Shown here: positions 35,177 to 49,830 of the stretch, one piece after another
How the letters are laid out: each line of letters starts with the position of its first letter
Numbering within the stretch: the stretch's first letter is position 1
Source: Pyrus communis
Taxonomy: Eukaryota > Streptophyta > Magnoliopsida > Rosales > Rosaceae
Length of the DNA stretch: 64,000 nucleotides
Direction: 5' to 3'
Assembly (NCBI RefSeq): GCF_963583255.1
Contig: NC_084811.1
Location: 20,541,742-20,605,741, forward strand
Made by a program: the position numbers and the translations under genes
The notes under the pieces: generated by a model
The model's database searches: none
Told to the model about the DNA's origin: nothing
Seen by the model: the letters and a program-made list of their open reading frames with translations, nothing else

Positions 35177-35831
35177 TTAACAATTTTATAACCCTAAAAA
35201 CTATAATAATTATATATATATATATTAAATTTAATTTAAAAATTTGGTGACCATTCGATCGGCTAAGATTTAATTTCAGCTATCCATTGTGGATTAGGTT
35301 GGACTTTATCCTTCTCTTCTTTCTTATTCACTCTGATCTCTCCAGTCCAGACTTACTCCCGCGCTGTCTCCTTAATCCACATCTCTCTCACATCCTCCTC
35401 CATTCACTTCCTTCAACTCGACTCCGGCAACCACAAGAAAACCACACACAGGCAAGCACACGCTAAAGGTATGAATTTTGTATTTTTGGGTATTCTGTGT
35501 TTTTTTTTTCAAAAACTAGTGATTTAGGGTTTACGTTAAAATTAAAACTAATGGCTAGGGATTCTCTGGGTTTAGGGTTTCTTGGGTTTTTTGATTTTGG
35601 AGATTTTGGAGTTTTTGGGTTGGGGCATGTTTGCAAACATTCAAAAAACCCAATGATTGAGCAAGCGTGCTTCGCGTTGGCTTTGCAAGCTTGAAAATCA
35701 CAAAAGGACGAGGCATAAATAGAATCAAGTATTGGAATTTGAAAGTATAGATGTAGTTATGTAAATTAACTTTATTATGTCATGCCATTTAGTTGTATTA
35801 TAAGCCGTAAGGTGAGATTCATTACTTAATG

Positions 35832-35877
<46 letters not shown>

Positions 35878-36429
35878 AGGATATGTTATCAGGGGACTGG
35901 GGAGGTTAGAATTCAGTTAGCCTGTGAGGTAGGCAACGATAGAGTAGTGACGCCCCACCTATTTTTGTTTTGCTATAGTAGATGCAATGTCTTAATTATT
36001 TGTCCCAAGTATTGGCAATTAGCAGGCAGGTCCTTTTTTTATTTTTTATTTTTTATTGTGAACGTTGCGAGTTCATTTGTATCTATGTTTCATTTGGGGT
36101 CTATTTACTTGAAGTTAATAAGTGGGGTCTATATTTGTTTTCCAGATTTGGAGATGTGGAACAAGCAAAGCAAATAAGCAAGGCTGGAACCTGCAAGTGC
36201 AAGGTATTTTTAATTGGATTGTGAATTTGAAAGTAAATTTGAATTGGATTGTGATTTGTGGATATATGAATTTGAAATGGATATAGATAGGTGAAATTGA
36301 ATTGGATATGCAAAATTGAAATTGAAATATGTATGTGAATTTGAATGGATATGGATATGTGAATTTGAAATGGATATGGTATGAAATTGGTATGAGCAAG
36401 ATTTTACAGTTTTTTTTTCTTTCTTGAAG
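34975..36429 (+). other. 5' flank and leader of the hAT element
   Basis: AT-rich sequence with TA microsatellites (35143-35171, 35834-35875). A CT-rich stretch at 35300-35470 looks like a promoter and 5'UTR ahead of the transposase. The exact hAT terminus was not pinned down; the copia reverse transcriptase sequence stops being recognisable near 34975. Confidence 0.4.
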
Positions 36430-36883
36430 CAATGGATGTTGTAGATCAAGATTTTATGAACCTTAATGATGAAGGGTTAGTGGAAGTTACAATAGGAATA
36501 CAACCTGATCATGGAAGTGAAAATATAGACGATACAAATATAAGTCCAACAAAGAAAAAGGCTAGAGTGATCAAATTTGGTAAGCGAACACTCAGGTCTC
36601 CTGTTTAGAAAACTTTCAACAAATTGACTACTATTTTTTAAGATGGTAAAAGTCGTGCTCAATGTAAAGATTGTAAGAAATTAGTAATAGATGATAGTCA
36701 TCATGGGACAAGTAATATGAATAGACATTTGATAACATCCCCTGGACCGACAGATGGATTATTGTTAGTGTCTGAATTTTGTTCCCATAACTTTGATCAT
36801 GTGGTATTCCATGGCTTATTGGTAGAGGTCATCATCAAGCATAATCTTCCTTTTAGTTTTTCTGAATATGGGGGTATTAGGGC

Positions 36884-36934
<51 letters not shown>

Positions 36935-39690
36935 CTTTGGATGCGATCCCTAACTATGAATATTCTTTGATTGAAACCTTGTTGATTTTCAATTTTTGAT
37001 CCAAGTCCCTGAAATTAATGTGATAATTTATTTATATGTACGTTACTATATTTTTTAAATTAAAAATTGAAATTTATAGTTGTTTATATTAATGAGATTT
37101 TAAATAAAAAACATAATTTATGGGATTAAAAATATTAAAATATAAATATACTATTGTGTGTGTGTGTGTCTATATATATAAACATTGGTACATTCATCAA
37201 AATTAATAACAAAATTATTGTATCAAAACATGGGTACATTCTTCAAAATCACAAAAAAAAAATAAAGAATAAAAAAAAGATATTAGGCTTAATAAAATTA
37301 GTAAATTTCTTCGATTAAACTTAACATGGATAGATTCTCAAATCAAAGAAAAAAGAATGTACCCATATAAGTTTAAAAATGGATTAAAAAAATTGAATAG
37401 ATTATATATATATATATAAGGGTACATTTTACATATAACAAATTGGTATATTTAAGAATGAGTACATTTTAAGATTAAAATTTTGAAAAAAAATTACATG
37501 AATGGTAAATATAATTAGCATGGTACATTTTGCAAAATGGGTACAAATAAATAAAAAAATATGGGTACAAATACAAATAAAACTTCAAAAAGAAATTAAT
37601 ATATGGGTACAAATTAAAACTGAAAAGAAAATTGGTACAAATTAAAACAAGGTTGCAAATTAAAATTGGGTACAAACTAAAACTAAAAATATATGATAAA
37701 AATTTTAACCATAAATATAAATATACTAATTGTAACATTTTTAGCATTAAATGAATATATTTTGAAATAAAAAATATTTAATTGTTGAAATAATTAATAA
37801 TGCTATTAATATCAAGGACCTTGATCAAAAAATGAAAATGAATAAGGTTTTAATCAAAGGAGTAGCAAAAGGAAGGATGTGAACCTAATTTCTCCTATAT
37901 ATATATCTCCTAATATTAAGTTATCGTGTAGAAATACAATTAAAGCACGTGTGTTGAGGATGTTCAAAAATGAAAAACAAAGGCTTCATAACTTGTTAGG
38001 CTCAGTTGAAGGTAGAATTTGTTTGACATCAGACTATTGGACCTCGCAATGCACTAATGGGTATCTTGCTCTTACTGCTCACTTTGTAGACAAAGATTGA
38101 AAATTGCATAAAAGAATTATAAGTTTTTGTCACGTGCCTCCTCCGCATATTGGTATTGTATTATCTGAAAAAATTAATGCATTGGTGACTGAGTGGGGGA
38201 TTGAGAAGAAGTTATTTTCTATTACTTTGGATAATGTTTCTTCAAATATTTCTTTTGTTAGCATTTTGAACAATCAATTGAATCTTAGAAGTCTTCTCGT
38301 AATGAATGGTGACTTCTTTCATGTGTGTTGTTGTGCTTATGTTTTGAATTTGATAGTCCAAGATGGACTTAAATAAATTGATTCTTCGGTGATAAAGATT
38401 TGTGAATGCATCAAATATATAAAGGGCTTTGAGCTAGGAAACTAAAGTTTTATGAATGTGTTAGACATTAGGGATATTGGATAGTAAGAGAGGTTTGAGA
38501 CAAGATGTCCCTACTAGATGGAACTCAATCTATATTATGCTAGATAGTGCAATTTTCTATCAATATGCTTTGATTCATTTAGGGTTGAGTGATTCCAATT
38601 TTATTAGTTGTCATTCTTCTGAACAGTGGGATAAAATAATGAAGATTTCCAAGTTTTTGGGGTACTTTTACGAGGTTACGTACTTATTCTCTAGGACAAG
38701 GTACCCCACATCAAATTTGTTCTTCCCTAAGGTGTTCATAATCGAACTTCAAATTAAGGCAGCCATGGATGACTCTAAAAGTTTCATGAATAAGATGAGG
38801 ACTTACATGTACATGAAGTTTGAGAAGTATTGGTCAGAGAACAGTTTGATTTTGGCAATTGCAATCATCTTAGACCCTCGTTATAAATTGCATTTTGTGG
38901 ATTGGGCTTACACAAAGCTTCCTGGTGTGAATTCGGTCAAATTTACAAAGGTTAATGACAAATTGAATGTTCTTTTTGGTGTGTACTTGGAAAAACTTTT
39001 GCATCTTGAAAATTCAAATACTCCAGTGAATTCAGTGCCTATTCATCAAACAGAATCTGGAGATGTTCTCTCTGAGGTAACCTAAGTTTGTTATTATTTA
39101 CTTTATATATTTGTAGTAGTAGTACTATAAAAAGTGTTGATATTATATTTGAAATTGACATGATGCATGATTCTTATTACATTTTCATTTTTATTTTTTA
39201 TGATGTAGGATTTTGATAATAATTACGATGGTTCAAGTTCGATTGAAAAAAATGAATTGCAAAAATATTTGGAGGATAAAAGAATAGATAGAAAAGTAGA
39301 CATAGATATTCTTTCTTGGTGGCAAATGGAGCGTTTTCATTATTCGATACTTTCTCAGTTAGCATGAAATGTGTTCACAATTCCAATTTCAACTGTTGCA
39401 TCAGAATCTGCATTTAGTATTGGGGTAGAGTACTAGATTAGTATCATAGTTCATTGTTACCATAAACAGTTCAAACTTTGTTGTGCGCACAAGATTGGCT
39501 ATTTGGAAAATGAGGTAATATATTTTTATATGGTATAGTACTATTGTTTTATTTCTTTTCATAATTATTTTGGTAAACTTCTCATAATTTGAATGGTTTT
39601 TAATGTTTGGTTTTTCTACACTTAGTTTATATGGAAGAGAGTTCTGACGTGGAAAAACTTACTGAACACATCATCAACATAAATCTTGAA
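36430..39690 (+). pseudogene. hAT (Ac-like, RICESLEEPER-type) transposase pseudogene
   Basis: The reading starts near 36430 ('MDVVDQDFMNLNDEG'). A BED zinc-finger remnant 'AQCKDCKKLV' lies at about 36655-36690. The hAT core follows: 'GRICLTSDYWTSQCTNGYLA' (about 38010), 'CCCAYVLNLIVQDGL' (about 38330), 'QDVPTRWNSIYIML' (about 38500) and 'LAIAIILDPRYKL' (about 38853). A C-terminal dimerisation block 'ISTVASESAFSI' is at about 39390. Breaks: an in-frame TGA at 38098 where relatives have Trp, stops near 36606 and 38374, and an intron-like or deleted stretch near 39090-39210. A 967-bp MITE interrupts it. It is non-functional, and the reading continues cleanly across the MITE site. Confidence 0.85.
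36929..37895. mobile_element. Long-TIR Mutator-type MITE inside the hAT gene
   Basis: 967 bp with imperfect terminal inverted repeats of about 100 bp. The left end 'TTTGATTGAAACCTTGTTGA' (about 36968) mirrors the right end 'AATAAGGTTTTAATCAAAG' (about 37842-37860). The interior is very AT-rich, with many 'GGGTACA' / 'TGGTACA' words (37190-37680). It sits in a TA microsatellite, so the target duplication cannot be read. Removing it rejoins the transposase reading. Confidence 0.75.
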
Positions 39691-42600
39691 GGTAATAGAT
39701 TAAGCCAAAGTTCCAACACAATTTCCTCACGATGATCGATGAAAATTGAGGATTTTGTAAAAGGAATAACATGCAAGCTTTGAGTTCCATTGGCAAGGTT
39801 TAAACTTTTGAGAAAGGCTTCACAACCTTGAAAACAAAAACTCTTTCATTTTGCATATCCTTGCACATTATGGGAGAATTACGGGAGAATACGTCTCCTC
39901 GTAGTCAATTTCAGGGCGTTGAGAGAAGTCTTGCGCCCCAAGGCATTCCTTGTATCGCACTACTTCATTCTTCGCATTACCCTTCCTTATGAAAATCACT
40001 TATAACCAACCGGTTTCATGTTTGGAGGTGTGGATTGTAAAACACCAAACACCTTTCTCTTTGCTAAATAATCAAATTCAACATAGATTATTTCTTTCCA
40101 TTCTAGCCAATCTGTTCTACGCTGACATTCGTGTATGGAACGTGGTTTGATATCGTTGCTTTGCATAATTTCAATAGCTACAATATACGCAAATGCATAG
40201 TCAATGATCATTTTATTATTAGTACAAAGTGCATCTAAATAAGCATAATTGACCAAAATATCTTAATTCTTGAGAGGGGGTTATGTCTCTTCCCGAACCG
40301 TAGTCTATAATAACCATATGCGTTGGAGTAAAAGAGATAACGATTCAACTAGGATTGGGCTATGCCATATTACTTCAAACCCACTGGTCTACCTCACTTC
40401 TAAGTTGGGGCAGTTGATTAGCTAGCTGTAAATGTGTTAGCACGATCATTACATGTGATCAAAAAATCTATTGATGTTGCACCCATGAAGTATGGAAAAT
40501 GCCAAACATTGGGAACTATCCGGGGAAGAGTTAGGAACATGAATAAGGAGAAGTGAAAACCACTTAAATAGAGGAATCAATTATATTTCGCCATTTGTTC
40601 TCCATAACAATTAGGGATAAAAAGCATTCCACTACATAGTATATCGATTAATTTATCACTAAGAAAGGTTGCAATAATATATATAAAAGATAATTCGGGC
40701 CAACCCTGTGGTGTAAAGGTGGTTGGAGCACGTTGTTCTAGAACATTGCCTTGACGCCATGTTAGCACTTCAATCCTTACTGACACGTTTACAAGTGGTA
40801 TATGTGACCTCGTCACTCTTGCTAGAACAAAAAAAACATCTGGCATGCTTTAAGTTTAAGCTCTGAAGATCTAGAATACGTTGCACTTTAATGTCACACT
40901 GCGGAGTACAGGAATCAAGTTGAGGCATAATGGCTACCAACCATGCTAATCTGCTATGTTTATCATGAAATTTGACGTTCTTTTCTCCTTTTAACTGCAA
41001 ATAATTGTCTCATTAAAGTAACTATCCACAAATCTAGCAGTAAGCCTATCAAAGGCTCTAAGTACCAAATAATCAAAGGTGAATCATAACTGACATATTG
41101 ACAACCTCCTTTGCGGACTTATTTTGGTATGTTATGACGGTGGTATTGACACATAAATGGCACACCCAAACACATGTAAGTGTGAACTTAAGGCTCATAT
41201 CCAATAACCAACTAGAGTGATAAGGAAGGTTAGGTGGTGATGAGGCAGGCGGACAAGCATTGCTGCATGTAAATATGCATGCCCCATGTAGAAATCAGAG
41301 GCTTGGTTGGCATGACTAATGTCCTAACGATTAATTGAAGGAAGTTTAGGAACGCTTCTGCAAGACCATTTTGGATGTGAACATGAGGAACATGATATTC
41401 AAATCCAACACCCTAAGATATGCAATAGTTGTCAAAAGTCTTTTACGTAGACTCTCCGGCATTATCCATTTGAATTGACTTAATGGGAGGTGAACCCTCA
41501 TCTTAATAATTTGCTCCAGGAGTTTTGCAAAAGCAACATTGTGTGTGGACATAGAAAAACATGTGACCAACATATCGATGCATCAATCAACACAAAACTT
41601 AGAAACCGGAAACAAAAATTTTCACAAGCTTAGACAAAAAAGACATCGTTAAATTTCAGCCAATATTGGCCTTATGTCAAAATCTAATCCTCCATAGGTG
41701 CACTAGCCTCATGGAAATAAGAAATCACCAACATTGTAACTTTAGGATTCTCAACTTGGGCGAAATTTGTCTCTCGAGCGAAATTGGCCTTCTAGCTTGC
41801 CTTTTAGTGTGGTATTCCTTCACAACATGCATTAAGGCCTTGAAAACTTTGAACTGTTGTTTACTAAAGCCACAACAGTAGCACATATCAATGTTTGGGA
41901 AGAAAAAAAAAAGGAACTCTCTTAACTCGCTTGATAGTCAACTCCTTTACTTTACCATTATTCTTAAGGTCTTGAGCCTTAGGAGACAAAGAGTCACGCT
42001 TAGAATTGCATTTCACACTCTTTGCTTGGCCTTCAAGTTTGTCTCCCCTATTTGCAGATTTGGGTGAAGCACCTTTATCGCATCCTTTATGCCTATTTCA
42101 GCATTTTGGTCCTTGATGCACACTTGCATTTGCTTCATGCAAAGGAGCAGCGTTTGAGCTAGTTGGGTGGGACTGATGGTTTTCCATCAGAAGTTGGTTA
42201 TTTTCAACTATTAGCAAGACATATGTCAAATTTGAAAACTTTTGAAAGTTTTGTGCCTAATATTGTTATTGTAAAACAATATTTTCGGCAAGAAATGTAG
42301 AGAAGGTGTTTTGCACAAGATTGCTATGAAAGAGATTCAATGGAATCTTGAGCTCCCAACCACCCAACACCTCTGGTACGATGTCTCAACAAAAATTGGA
42401 GATGGCATCTAGCCTCGACATGAGGAAGAAGACGAACAAAATGTCATCGTTTAGTTTGGGCTAAGCTCAAGCACGCAACGCAACTCGAAGTCGTGGCTCA
42501 CATGGGTTAGGGTTTTTTAATTCCTTTTTTTTTTTTTCCACACATATATACAATTTAAGCAATCAAATTTCAAATCACAATAATCCATCACAAACATATC

Positions 42601-42769
42601 AAGATATATAATTCAAAACTGGAGTTCATGCTTTATGTGATGATTAACATGCATAAAGGCTTAAAAAACTTTAGAAAAGATTAAGTATAAAAGATGCTTG
42701 GATTGCGATTGCTACAATAATGTTCTTGACTCGATACTTCCTTCAAAGATACACTTCGTGCTGATAATG

Positions 42770-43014
42770 TGTTGAACGAAAATTCAGAGAGTAAAGGTAG
42801 AAGATGGATGACAACAGAGAGAAACAATAGAGAGCTTGGTGGTTATGCATTGCACACACTTCCTTGTGGCTTTATGCCTTTATTTATACTAATTAGGTAG
42901 GTTTACTTGCCTCACAAGTAATAGAAGTCCTAAAGGAAATAGATCTCCTAAATCGTATTGGAATCTACTTCTAGATTTACGCAATCGCATTCATAAACAA
43001 TATTAGCTACACCA
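42770..43014 (-). repeat. 5' LTR of the copia element
   Basis: 245 bp. It is related to 33219-33458 over its whole length, with indels in the U5-like part. The outer flank (43015 on) does not repeat the flank of the other LTR. Confidence 0.75.
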
Positions 43015-44681
<1,667 letters not shown>

Positions 44682-44754
44682 TCTAGAACCATGAAATTTT
44701 TCTTAGCCGGAGTAAGATAAATCGAAATATGAGCACCTCCACATGGGCTAGTCA

Positions 44755-45125
44755 TCTCTGATTAGGTTGGGTTACATAAACGGACCAACATTGCCATCAC
44801 ACCATGGACTCTAGAATGGAGGTTCCTATAATTTAAGGATTGGCTTAAGTAATCACACTCATACAAGGAAATGATATCTTATGCTATATATCGTTTAGGA
44901 TTCTACCAGCTTTATACATATTCATTATCATAAAATGATTCTCTCTCAACTAGTATAAATACACATAACTAGGGTTCATCAAAAGTATTATAATATTTTG
45001 CACACTCGCTCTCTAGCCCAATGCTTAAGTTGTAAGATCTTTTACTGACTTAATCGTTGAAAATACTTTGGCCGGTGCAACACCGGTACCTAGAAATTCT
45101 TAGTTGTTTGTCTCTTTTATAGATA
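44755..45125 (+). mobile_element. LTR-like remnant
   Basis: Has the layout of a plant LTR: a TATA-like 'AGTATAAATACACA' at about 44951, a leader-like stretch, and 'TTTGGCCGGTGCAACACCGG' at about 45069, as seen near U5 in some Gypsy LTRs. Ends and target duplication were not identified. Confidence 0.3.
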
Positions 45126-45580
45126 GTCCTTCTTGCACTCATCCATCCACGGTGGTGGTGGTGAAATTTAATTCCGACAAAAGAGAGTAGGTGAAGACTC
45201 CAATGATATTTTGGTATTTAGTGAATTTAACCCTATTTAAAAGAAATTGGTAGGGTTTAATGTAGGACTAATAAAGAGACTAAACAAAGTTTGTTCATAA
45301 TCTTCTAAATCCAAATTCCACACAATGTGTGTGATATGTGTCATCCAAAGTGTTAATTGACATGACTTTGCTTAGGTGCTACATTTTCATACCAAAAGCT
45401 AATTTATCTGTTCATGCAACAGGTTTTGGTTTATTAAAGGGGTGGGTCCACTCAACAATTTCAAAGGAGGCTCGTGCTATAGTTGCGGTACTAGGACTTT
45501 GAGAATGTTCAAAGAGTTCTTTTTAATTATTGAAGAATTCCAAGTTACATTTCTTTGGATAGGTTAGTACACAATTTAGA

Positions 45581-45803
45581 ATGAGGAACATTTTCGGATT
45601 CTTTTTATGAGGATTCTAGAGATCCTTCAATCATATATGTTTATCGTACAATGTGCAGCCAGTTTTCGTCAAGTAATGTTTATATTTAATTTTAAATAAA
45701 AAGATTTACAATAATTTATGATCGCACGATATATGATGAATAGATGCGATTAGAGGATTCCGAAAGCCTCACAAAGAGGATCCGAAGAGGATCCTCATTC
45801 CAT
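45581..45803. mobile_element. MITE with about 50-bp TIRs
   Basis: The left end 'ATGAGGAACATTTTCGGATT' mirrors the right end 'CCGAAGAGGATCCTCAT', with complementarity extending about 50 bp. AATTTAGA flanks both sides (45573-45580 and 45804-45811), an 8-9 bp target duplication. Confidence 0.75.
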
Positions 45804-45853
45804 AATTTAGAGCCTATTTGAAAGGTTTATGCTGTAAATGTTTTTCAGTTCAG

Positions 45854-45858
<5 letters not shown>

Positions 45859-45885
<27 letters not shown>
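45859..45885. repeat. (TA)n microsatellite
   Basis: A TA run directly followed by a T-run (45886-45896). Confidence 0.9.
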
Positions 45886-45893
<8 letters not shown>

Positions 45894-46369
45894 TTCCGGA
45901 AGCCCTTTTAATAGAAGCATGCTAATAAAAAAACCAAGTTCTTTTTTAGAGAACATTGAGAATCCACTTAGTATGGGCTTGAGATTGCTCGAATTTAATA
46001 AAAAAAAAAGGCAGCTATGTAAAAACATAGAGTGAAAAATATGTTTGGTAAACACAAAAATAAGTTTTTTTCTTTTTGCAAAATTTAGGTCAGAATAAGT
46101 GTTTTTGTTGTAGCACAGCAAAAGAAAACAACCCCACGTATATAAAACATCGAAAAAATAATTAAGATTAAACAACAAAAAAAAGTAAATTGTCACACGC
46201 ATTAGTGTGTGGCAATAGACTAACATATCATAAAACGGGACCTAAGACCTTAGTATTATTTGACTTTCAATGCTAAAAAAATATATCTTTCATCTATATG
46301 GTGATTCTTTTGTGGCTTTTAGCTAAAATAGTCTTTAAGATTGATATAACTTTTCACTTTGATCCCTAG

Positions 46370-46697
46370 TGTGGATGCAAATTTCTTCCTCCTTGATCTT
46401 GGACAAAATTGCACCTACAAAACAAATATCACCTTTGGTAAAGTTCTCTGAAAAAGAACGTATGGTGGTGGTGCCACTCCCCTTATTGTCACATTTAGCC
46501 ATTGTACTTCTCTTTTACGTTTTATCAAAGAATTTTTGCAAATAAAAAATTCTAATAATAAAAACATACGAAAAATCTACAAATGGACAAGAAAAATAGA
46601 AAAACCTTGGATGCGAGAGTCTTCTACGAGTGTGGGACTCAACTCTCAATGAAAGCAACAATTTGTGGATGTAAATTTCTTCCTCCTTGATCTTGGA
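46370..46697. repeat. 34-bp direct repeat pair
   Basis: 46370-46403 and 46663-46697 share 'AAATTTCTTCCTCCTTGATC' with one or two differences in their flanks, about 290 bp apart. This may be the edge of an undefined element or a small duplication. Confidence 0.6.
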
Positions 46698-48945
46698 ACC
46701 TCTGATGCCAACGTTAGAATTTTGAGAGAAAAATGTTTAGGGAATTTTTGAGTGTTTAGCAAGAGTCAAGACCTAGGTTTTTAGAGAAAATAGGGTATTA
46801 TATATAGGGCATGGGAGGAGAAGGTGGCCAGCCCTTTGTGGTGTTTTTGAGTGTATTTTGTAGTTAATTGGTAGTTTAATTAGCCATTAATAGATTAATT
46901 AGGTAATAAATCTATTAATTAGCTAATTAACATAATTTAAAAGGAATGTTTTGGGGTTTACCTTGTGGAGAAGATGGATGAAATAGGTTTTGAATTATTA
47001 CCTGTTTTGGGCATTTTTGACTTGGTTGAGGGTTGATTGCCCGCTGCTCGCGCGTAGGCATCCTGGTATGCCTCGAGGATAATTTTGTCCTTTTAACCCA
47101 AAGATCCACGTGTCGCCTTGTGATTATTTTTGGCTTCACACCTGATATTTACAATTGATGGAAGTGGTCATTGAGATTGTTCATGTCAATCATTTTGGTC
47201 ATTCCGTGAAAAATCTCCATTAAATTGAGAATATTTTTCAATCAACCCCTCTGGTGGTTTCTTCAATTATATTGAAGATTTTTCGCATAAGGACCAAAAT
47301 GGTTGATCGTGGATAATATAATGGACTATTTTTATTGATTTTAAATCTTAGACCAAAGTGAGAAATTGTGTCAATCTCAAGGACTATTTTAGGCTTTTAG
47401 CCCAAAATCCGTCTTTTATCACTGCGACAATTCTACACCAAAGAAAGTAAACAGAAAAGGAGAAAGAAGAGAACAAGAATGATTTCGAGAACATTGTCGT
47501 TGATTTCAAAGTCAAAGTAGGCTCCGGCAGCAGAGAATTTTTCTTTGAGTTTTGCTCTATACGGCTAGGTTTTTTCAACCCTAGCTTTGGTTTGGTTTTC
47601 AAATAATTTTTAAACAAACCATTTCAGAAATTTTAATATTCTTTTTTAGGGGTTAAAGTTCTACAATGTGCATTAATAGTGATAACTTACGAAAATTGGT
47701 CACTTGACTTAATATTTGGGGCTGCTGTAATACAATCAAAACTCTATTTTAAAGAGTCAAATATAAAAAAATAAAAAATAAAAAAATCGCCAACAAACTG
47801 TATAAAAGAGTCTGTATTATAGAAAAATGAACAATCACTCCTGAAATTTACAGAGCAAGTGTTCATCAGCTAAATATTGGAAAAATAATAAAATTCTTGA
47901 TGGACCATTGAGCAAAAAGAAAAGGAAGAGATAAAATATTGTTTTAGAAAATGAGTGGGTTGAGTTTGAATCGTTAATAATAAAATATTCAAAGTTTGTC
48001 AAAATAGAGAGTTGTTGGAGATAAAAAAAATTAAACTGAGTAACTAAAATAGTTTTTCACACTGTTCACTTGCTAGTTTAACAAAAATTTAGAGTTTCTC
48101 TTGAAAATGCTCTTAACAAGCTAGACTAGAGAATGCTAGTCTAGAGTATGAGAAAAGTGAAGTCGCTCTAACTAAAATCCTTTTTAACCCTTCTATATTT
48201 GGTACGAACTCTCCAACATTTTGGGTTGTTGTGCCAAAACTTAGAAGAAGAAAAAAAAATCATTTTCAACCCGAACTACAATTTTTTTTTTTCGTCAAAT
48301 CAACCCGAATTAAAAGCAAAGTAACCAAATAAGCGAAATTTGAAAATACACAGAATAAATTAGCCGAAATGCTTACCCCATTTTGTCTTTTAAGTGTCTT
48401 TTTAATGTTGATTCAACAGAATACACGATATTAGCTTAACCGAAACACAATAACTAAAAGACCAAATGAATTATATAGCATTTAAGCCAATGGGGGTAGG
48501 AGGGAAGAAAAAGAAAGTGAAACTTGTATATAAATTTTTATAACAAGCTACAATGAAACACAATTTAATATCAATCTCATCACAAATATATCGTGATTAT
48601 ATCTCTACAAGTTGGAAACAAATTTGAAACGAAAAGCCGCTAAACCAACTAATCGGAAGAACATCAGAAAAAGCAGTTCTTTTACACAATAGTGCGAGAG
48701 CTTTTAACTGGGAGTGCACAAAGGTGAACATATCACGTGCCATGTGGTGCCTATATGCACATTTGGATCAGTCTTCCTTGAATCATTGGTCCACATCCAT
48801 TTCTTCCTCCACGTGGGAGGTCTCAATGTAGAAATTTACAAACTGCATAGAATTAGAAGGTTGTGTTCACAACACATTGCCACTATAACAAAGTTTATGG
48901 ACCATCCCCCACAAAAAGGACGCAAAAAACAATTTGTTATTTAGT
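46698..48945. other. Intergenic region, nothing recognised
   Basis: Mixed AT-rich DNA. 47150-47400 contains words such as 'GTCAATCTCAAGGACTATTT' that recur in diverged form at 55080-55160 and 59100-59210, suggesting a dispersed repeat. ORFs at 46927-47139 and 47384-47617 lack family motifs. Confidence 0.45.
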
Positions 48946-49052
48946 ACTACGGTCTAGCCAATGACGAATTTGAACCACATTACTACTAGCCTATTGTAAG
49001 ACTAAGTCTACCCCTCCATTTAGTGTAGATATTATCGTTTGTTCAAAAAATT
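48946..49052 (+). mobile_element. tRNA-derived SINE copy with internal deletion
   Basis: The head 'ACGGTCTAG' joins directly to 'TGACGAATTTGAACCACATT'; the tRNA-like middle is missing. It continues through 'AGCCTATTGTAAGACTAAG' to 'TATCGTTTGTTCAAAAAA'. Confidence 0.7.
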
Positions 49053-49085
49053 ATATATATATATATATCAATCAATAGTAACTTA

Positions 49086-49250
49086 GAACCGCGGTCTAGT
49101 GATATTAAAGTGGTATTTTTCTTTATTTAAAACTGAGAGATTTTAGCCAAAGGTGAATTTGAATCACATTATTGCTAGCTCATTATCAGGCTAAGGTTAC
49201 CCCCTCCTCCTCAGGGTAGATAATATCATTTGTTTAAAAAAAAAAATGTG
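49086..49250 (+). mobile_element. tRNA-derived SINE copy, near full length
   Basis: 'CGCGGTCTAGTGATATT', then 'AAACTGAGAGATTTTAGCC', 'GAATCACATTATTGCTAGCT', 'GATAATATCATTTGTTT' and a poly-A tail. It lies just downstream of the deleted copy at 48946, in the same orientation. Confidence 0.75.
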
Positions 49251-49830
49251 AGATACAAATCTCGTCATTACGACTAGGTCATTTTTATTATTTAAAAATG
49301 CAATTTACTTTGCAAGTAGTAGATTTTTGAGTTTTTCATGTGCATAAGATTTTTCTTTTTACTCATTGCGTCTCGGATATAATTTTTTTTTTTTTCTATA
49401 TACGAAACGCTATAGGAAGAGTCTAAGCCCCAAGACTATCCAATTATCGTTTATATTATAATGATAGAAAAATACAATATACTTTGACTAATTTACTAAA
49501 ATATTAAGTATTTCTTCATATTTTCCATTTTGTAAGTTACAATGCCATGACAGTTGTACACATGATGATAGAGCAAATGAAGAGGATATTGTTCCGAGGT
49601 ATTACATCATGACGGTCTGGTCGGTGCACTGGACACTACATTAAAAAGTTGAATACGACCTCTAATGTATTTATATTGTAAATCTTCATTTGTATGAGAA
49701 GCAGATGTTCTACACTAATATAATTTATAATTTCTAGTAAAATAAAATTCAAAATTGAGTACAAAAGAGCGAACCGACAGCCTTGACCATTTTATGGAAT
49801 TGTTTGAAGAAGTAGAGTATATTTCCTTTG

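Larger units (their letters stand above)
33219..43014 (-). mobile_element. Copia LTR retrotransposon, split by a hAT transposon
   Basis: A minus-strand element bounded by related LTRs, 42770-43014 (5') and 33219-33458 (3'). Read on the minus strand, a primer-binding-like 'CATTATCAGCACGAAG' follows the 5' LTR. Degenerate gag (42500-41700), integrase (41573-41000), an integrase-RT hinge (40846-40577, 'VTRSHIPLVNVSVRIEV') and reverse transcriptase (40256-39880, 'IEIMQSNDIKPRSIHECQRR') come next. After a gap filled by the hAT element, later RT ('LASLVVFERLDMQL', about 34980-34860) and RNase H-region sequence lead to a polypurine tract (33459-33470). All ORFs are broken. The LTRs look only roughly 75-80% alike by eye and lack a shared target duplication, so two related elements may have been joined. 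Confidence 0.75.
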
